64,000 bases of DNA from positions 1,860,001 through 1,924,000 of the forward strand of contig JAGMVK010000012.1 of NCBI GenBank assembly GCA_020747065.1. Reading direction: 5' to 3'. Under the pieces are notes generated by a model. The model was not told the origin of the DNA. It was given only the letters and a program-made list of their open reading frames with translations, and made no database searches. Numbering within the stretch: position 1 is the first letter of the stretch; each line of letters begins with the position of its first letter. The position numbers and the translations under genes were made by a program. This stretch comes from Cadophora sp. MPI-SDFR-AT-0126. Its lineage: Eukaryota > Ascomycota > Leotiomycetes > Helotiales > Ploettnerulaceae. Positions 62,380 through 64,000 of this stretch are shown piece by piece.

Positions 62380-63990
62380 AGGAGGATTTCGCCGGCGTCG
62401 CTATCATGAGGGAATATGCTTAAACTATGTATGCCTAACTGAGTCTGCACAAAGGGCTGCCTCCCATCTGCTTCCCAGAGCCTTTTCTAGGGGGCATAGG
62501 CTTAAATTTGCGTATGCAACCTGCTCCCGACGCTTGTTTCGGGGACATATTCTTAAATCCGCGTATGCCTAGATCCATGCCCTTGAAAAAGATTTCTTCC
62601 GGAGGATTCCCGGGCTTCACTTGTCATGGGAGCATGTACCTAAATCTGTGTTACGCAGAATTGAGTCTGCACAAAGGATTCCTACCGTTGCTTGTCTCGA
62701 GGACGTGGGGCGGCATATGCTTAAATCTGCATATGCTCAAAATCAAAAATGTCGCACCCCTGAAGGAAGCTGTTGTAAGTTTTTAGTTGACGGCTTTCCA
62801 TAGGTCACGGGCAGAGTGAGCCACTTTCTGGTAAATACAAGCATATGCCTCCTCACGTACGACGCTGGGGATATTCCCATTTACAGACTTAATCTTAAGT
62901 AGATCTACATCAAAGCACATGCTGTCCTATACGACGACAAGGAAATCCTCATGAGTAGACTTAGTTTAAGCTCCGCAGATTTAATATTTTCTTTCAACAA
63001 GCGACACCGGAGAAATCTTTGTCCACAGAATAATCTGAGCTTCCTGGTATAAGCATATTCCCCCGAGTTATGCCGACTTAATTCTAGGCGTCCGCAGATT
63101 TTATGTATCTGCCCCCGTGACAAGCACTGCGAGTTGGTGTTGCGGCCTTTTGCACCCTCAATCTTAGGCATACGGAAATTAAGCATACATCCCCGAGATA
63201 ATTGCCGGCAAGAGTATGGGGGTACGGTCATTCTGATCTGAGGCATACGCAGATTTAAGGATATGCCCTTACAATAAGTACTGGGAGGGGCAGGATTTGA
63301 GGGGCGGGATTTGAGGGGCGGGATTTGAGGTGCGGTGTTCTTGATTTTGGGCATACGCAGATCTAAGCATATGCTACCGATGCAGACGCCCGGTGGGAGG
63401 TTGGGTTGCGGCGGTCTTGATTTTGGGCATACGCAGATCTAAGCATATGCCACCGATGCAAACGCCCGGTGGGAGGTTGAGCTGCGGCGGTCTTGATTTT
63501 GGGCATACGCAGATCTAAGCATATGCCGCAAAGACAAGCGAGACAGATGCCGGGAAGGAGGGTGGGAGTGGGGGGTGGGGATGCGACATTTTTGATTTAG
63601 GGCATACGCAGATTCAAGTATACGCCGCAAAGACAGATGCCGGGAAGGAGGATAGGAGTGGGGGAGCGACTTTTTTGATTTTGGGCATCTGCAGATTTAA
63701 GCATACGCCCCAAAGACAAGCGAGACAGACGCCGGGAAGGAGGGTGCGAGTGGGGGGTGGGGGTGCGACATTTTTAGTTTTGGGCATATACTTAAATCTG
63801 CATATGCCCTGAGACAAGCGAGACAGACGTGGGGAAGGCGGTGGGGTGGGGGTGCGATATTTTTGATTTTGGGCATATGCAGATTTAGGCATATGCCGCA
63901 AAGACAAGCGAGACAGACGCGAGGAAGGACTGCGTTCGGTTGACACATTGTTAGCAGAAAAGTAACAACGGAGCCGGGGAAACCCTCCGA
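62380..63990. repeat. Hairpin satellite array with the best-preserved tandem units
   Basis: Reverse-orientation units at 62,400-62,760, then forward units from about 63,040 to the window end. Three consecutive cores near 63,346, 63,424 and 63,501 are 77-78 bp apart and nearly identical (GATTTTGGGCATACGCAGAT, CTAAGCATATGCC, then GATGCAGACGCCCGGTGGGA). Later units are about 85-100 bp with CAAAGACAAGCGAGACAGAC linkers. The array probably continues past the window. Confidence 0.88.
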
Positions 63991-64000
63991 GGACATCCGC

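Noticed and set aside
63439..63996. Overlapping minus-strand frames of 60-150 codons encoding LSRLSLRHMxKSAYAQNQ-type repeats (also at 15274-15723, 20331-20582, 49249-49643, 50812-51123, 62905-63354)
   Set aside because: They are translations of the satellite units; similar peptides recur in every array and in several frames, with no conserved start or domain.
1..64000. A DUF3435 tyrosine-recombinase captain in this window
   Set aside because: No frame with the expected length or an R..HxxR..Y pattern was found; the Starship reading rests on the accessory genes only.
1..64000. CRISPR arrays
   Set aside because: Repeats are palindromic and regularly spaced in places, but the host is a fungus, linkers are homologous between units, and no cas genes exist.

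Overview
This window is nuclear DNA from a filamentous ascomycete (Pezizomycotina). The evidence is genes split by many 42-65 nt introns with GT..AG ends and CTAAY/CTGAC branch points, HET-domain proteins, a HET-NACHT-WD40 receptor, a fungal-type GH18 chitinase and 2EXR and DUF3723 proteins. A leotiomycete is my guess only. There are no rRNA or tRNA genes, no housekeeping gene I recognise, and nothing bacterial or viral.

Layout. 0-5.2 kb: a small secreted/GPI-like protein, then a large unknown protein on the minus strand with a tandem repeat in its promoter. 5.8-10.6 kb: five small, mostly coiled-coil orphan genes and one tiny membrane ORF. 11-14.1 kb: a small secreted protein and a GH18 chitinase with an altered active-site motif. 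14.3-16.9 kb: a dense repeat array and a hairpin element. 17.2-19.3 kb: HET gene 1. 19.5-21.2 kb: another array. 21.4-25.4 kb: a small Cys-rich protein and a RING-like + patatin protein. 26.96-31.68 kb: a TA-flanked element with terminal inverted repeats of about 440 bp, whose only gene is a complete HET-NACHT-WD40 NLR. 31.7-33.7 kb: HET gene 2, starting 60 bp beyond that element. 34-40 kb: an acidic protein, a MITE, an AT-rich array with an LTR-like insertion, and a secreted protein. 40.5-47.7 kb: a DUF3723 protein, a four-TM protein, a MADS-like mini-protein, a nuclear-type protein and a pseudokinase. 48.5-52.6 kb: arrays, a perfect hairpin element and a solo LTR. 52.9-60.4 kb: a ferric reductase, a second pseudokinase, a broken DUF3723 copy, a small secreted protein and a 2EXR protein. 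60.8-64 kb: more arrays.

How it fits together. Patatin-like protein (PLP), NLR, DUF3723 and ferric reductase (FRE) are the four accessory gene classes known to travel with the DUF3435 tyrosine-recombinase captain of fungal Starship giant transposons. All four lie within 33 kb here, among HET genes, mobile elements and repeats and with no housekeeping genes. The simplest reading is the interior of a Starship or Starship-derived accessory region whose captain and edges lie outside the window. Inside it an NLR appears to have been packaged into a smaller TIR element. A dispersed satellite built on a 26-nt imperfect palindrome makes up roughly a fifth of the window. Splice models were built by eye; in almost all of them exon phases join exactly.
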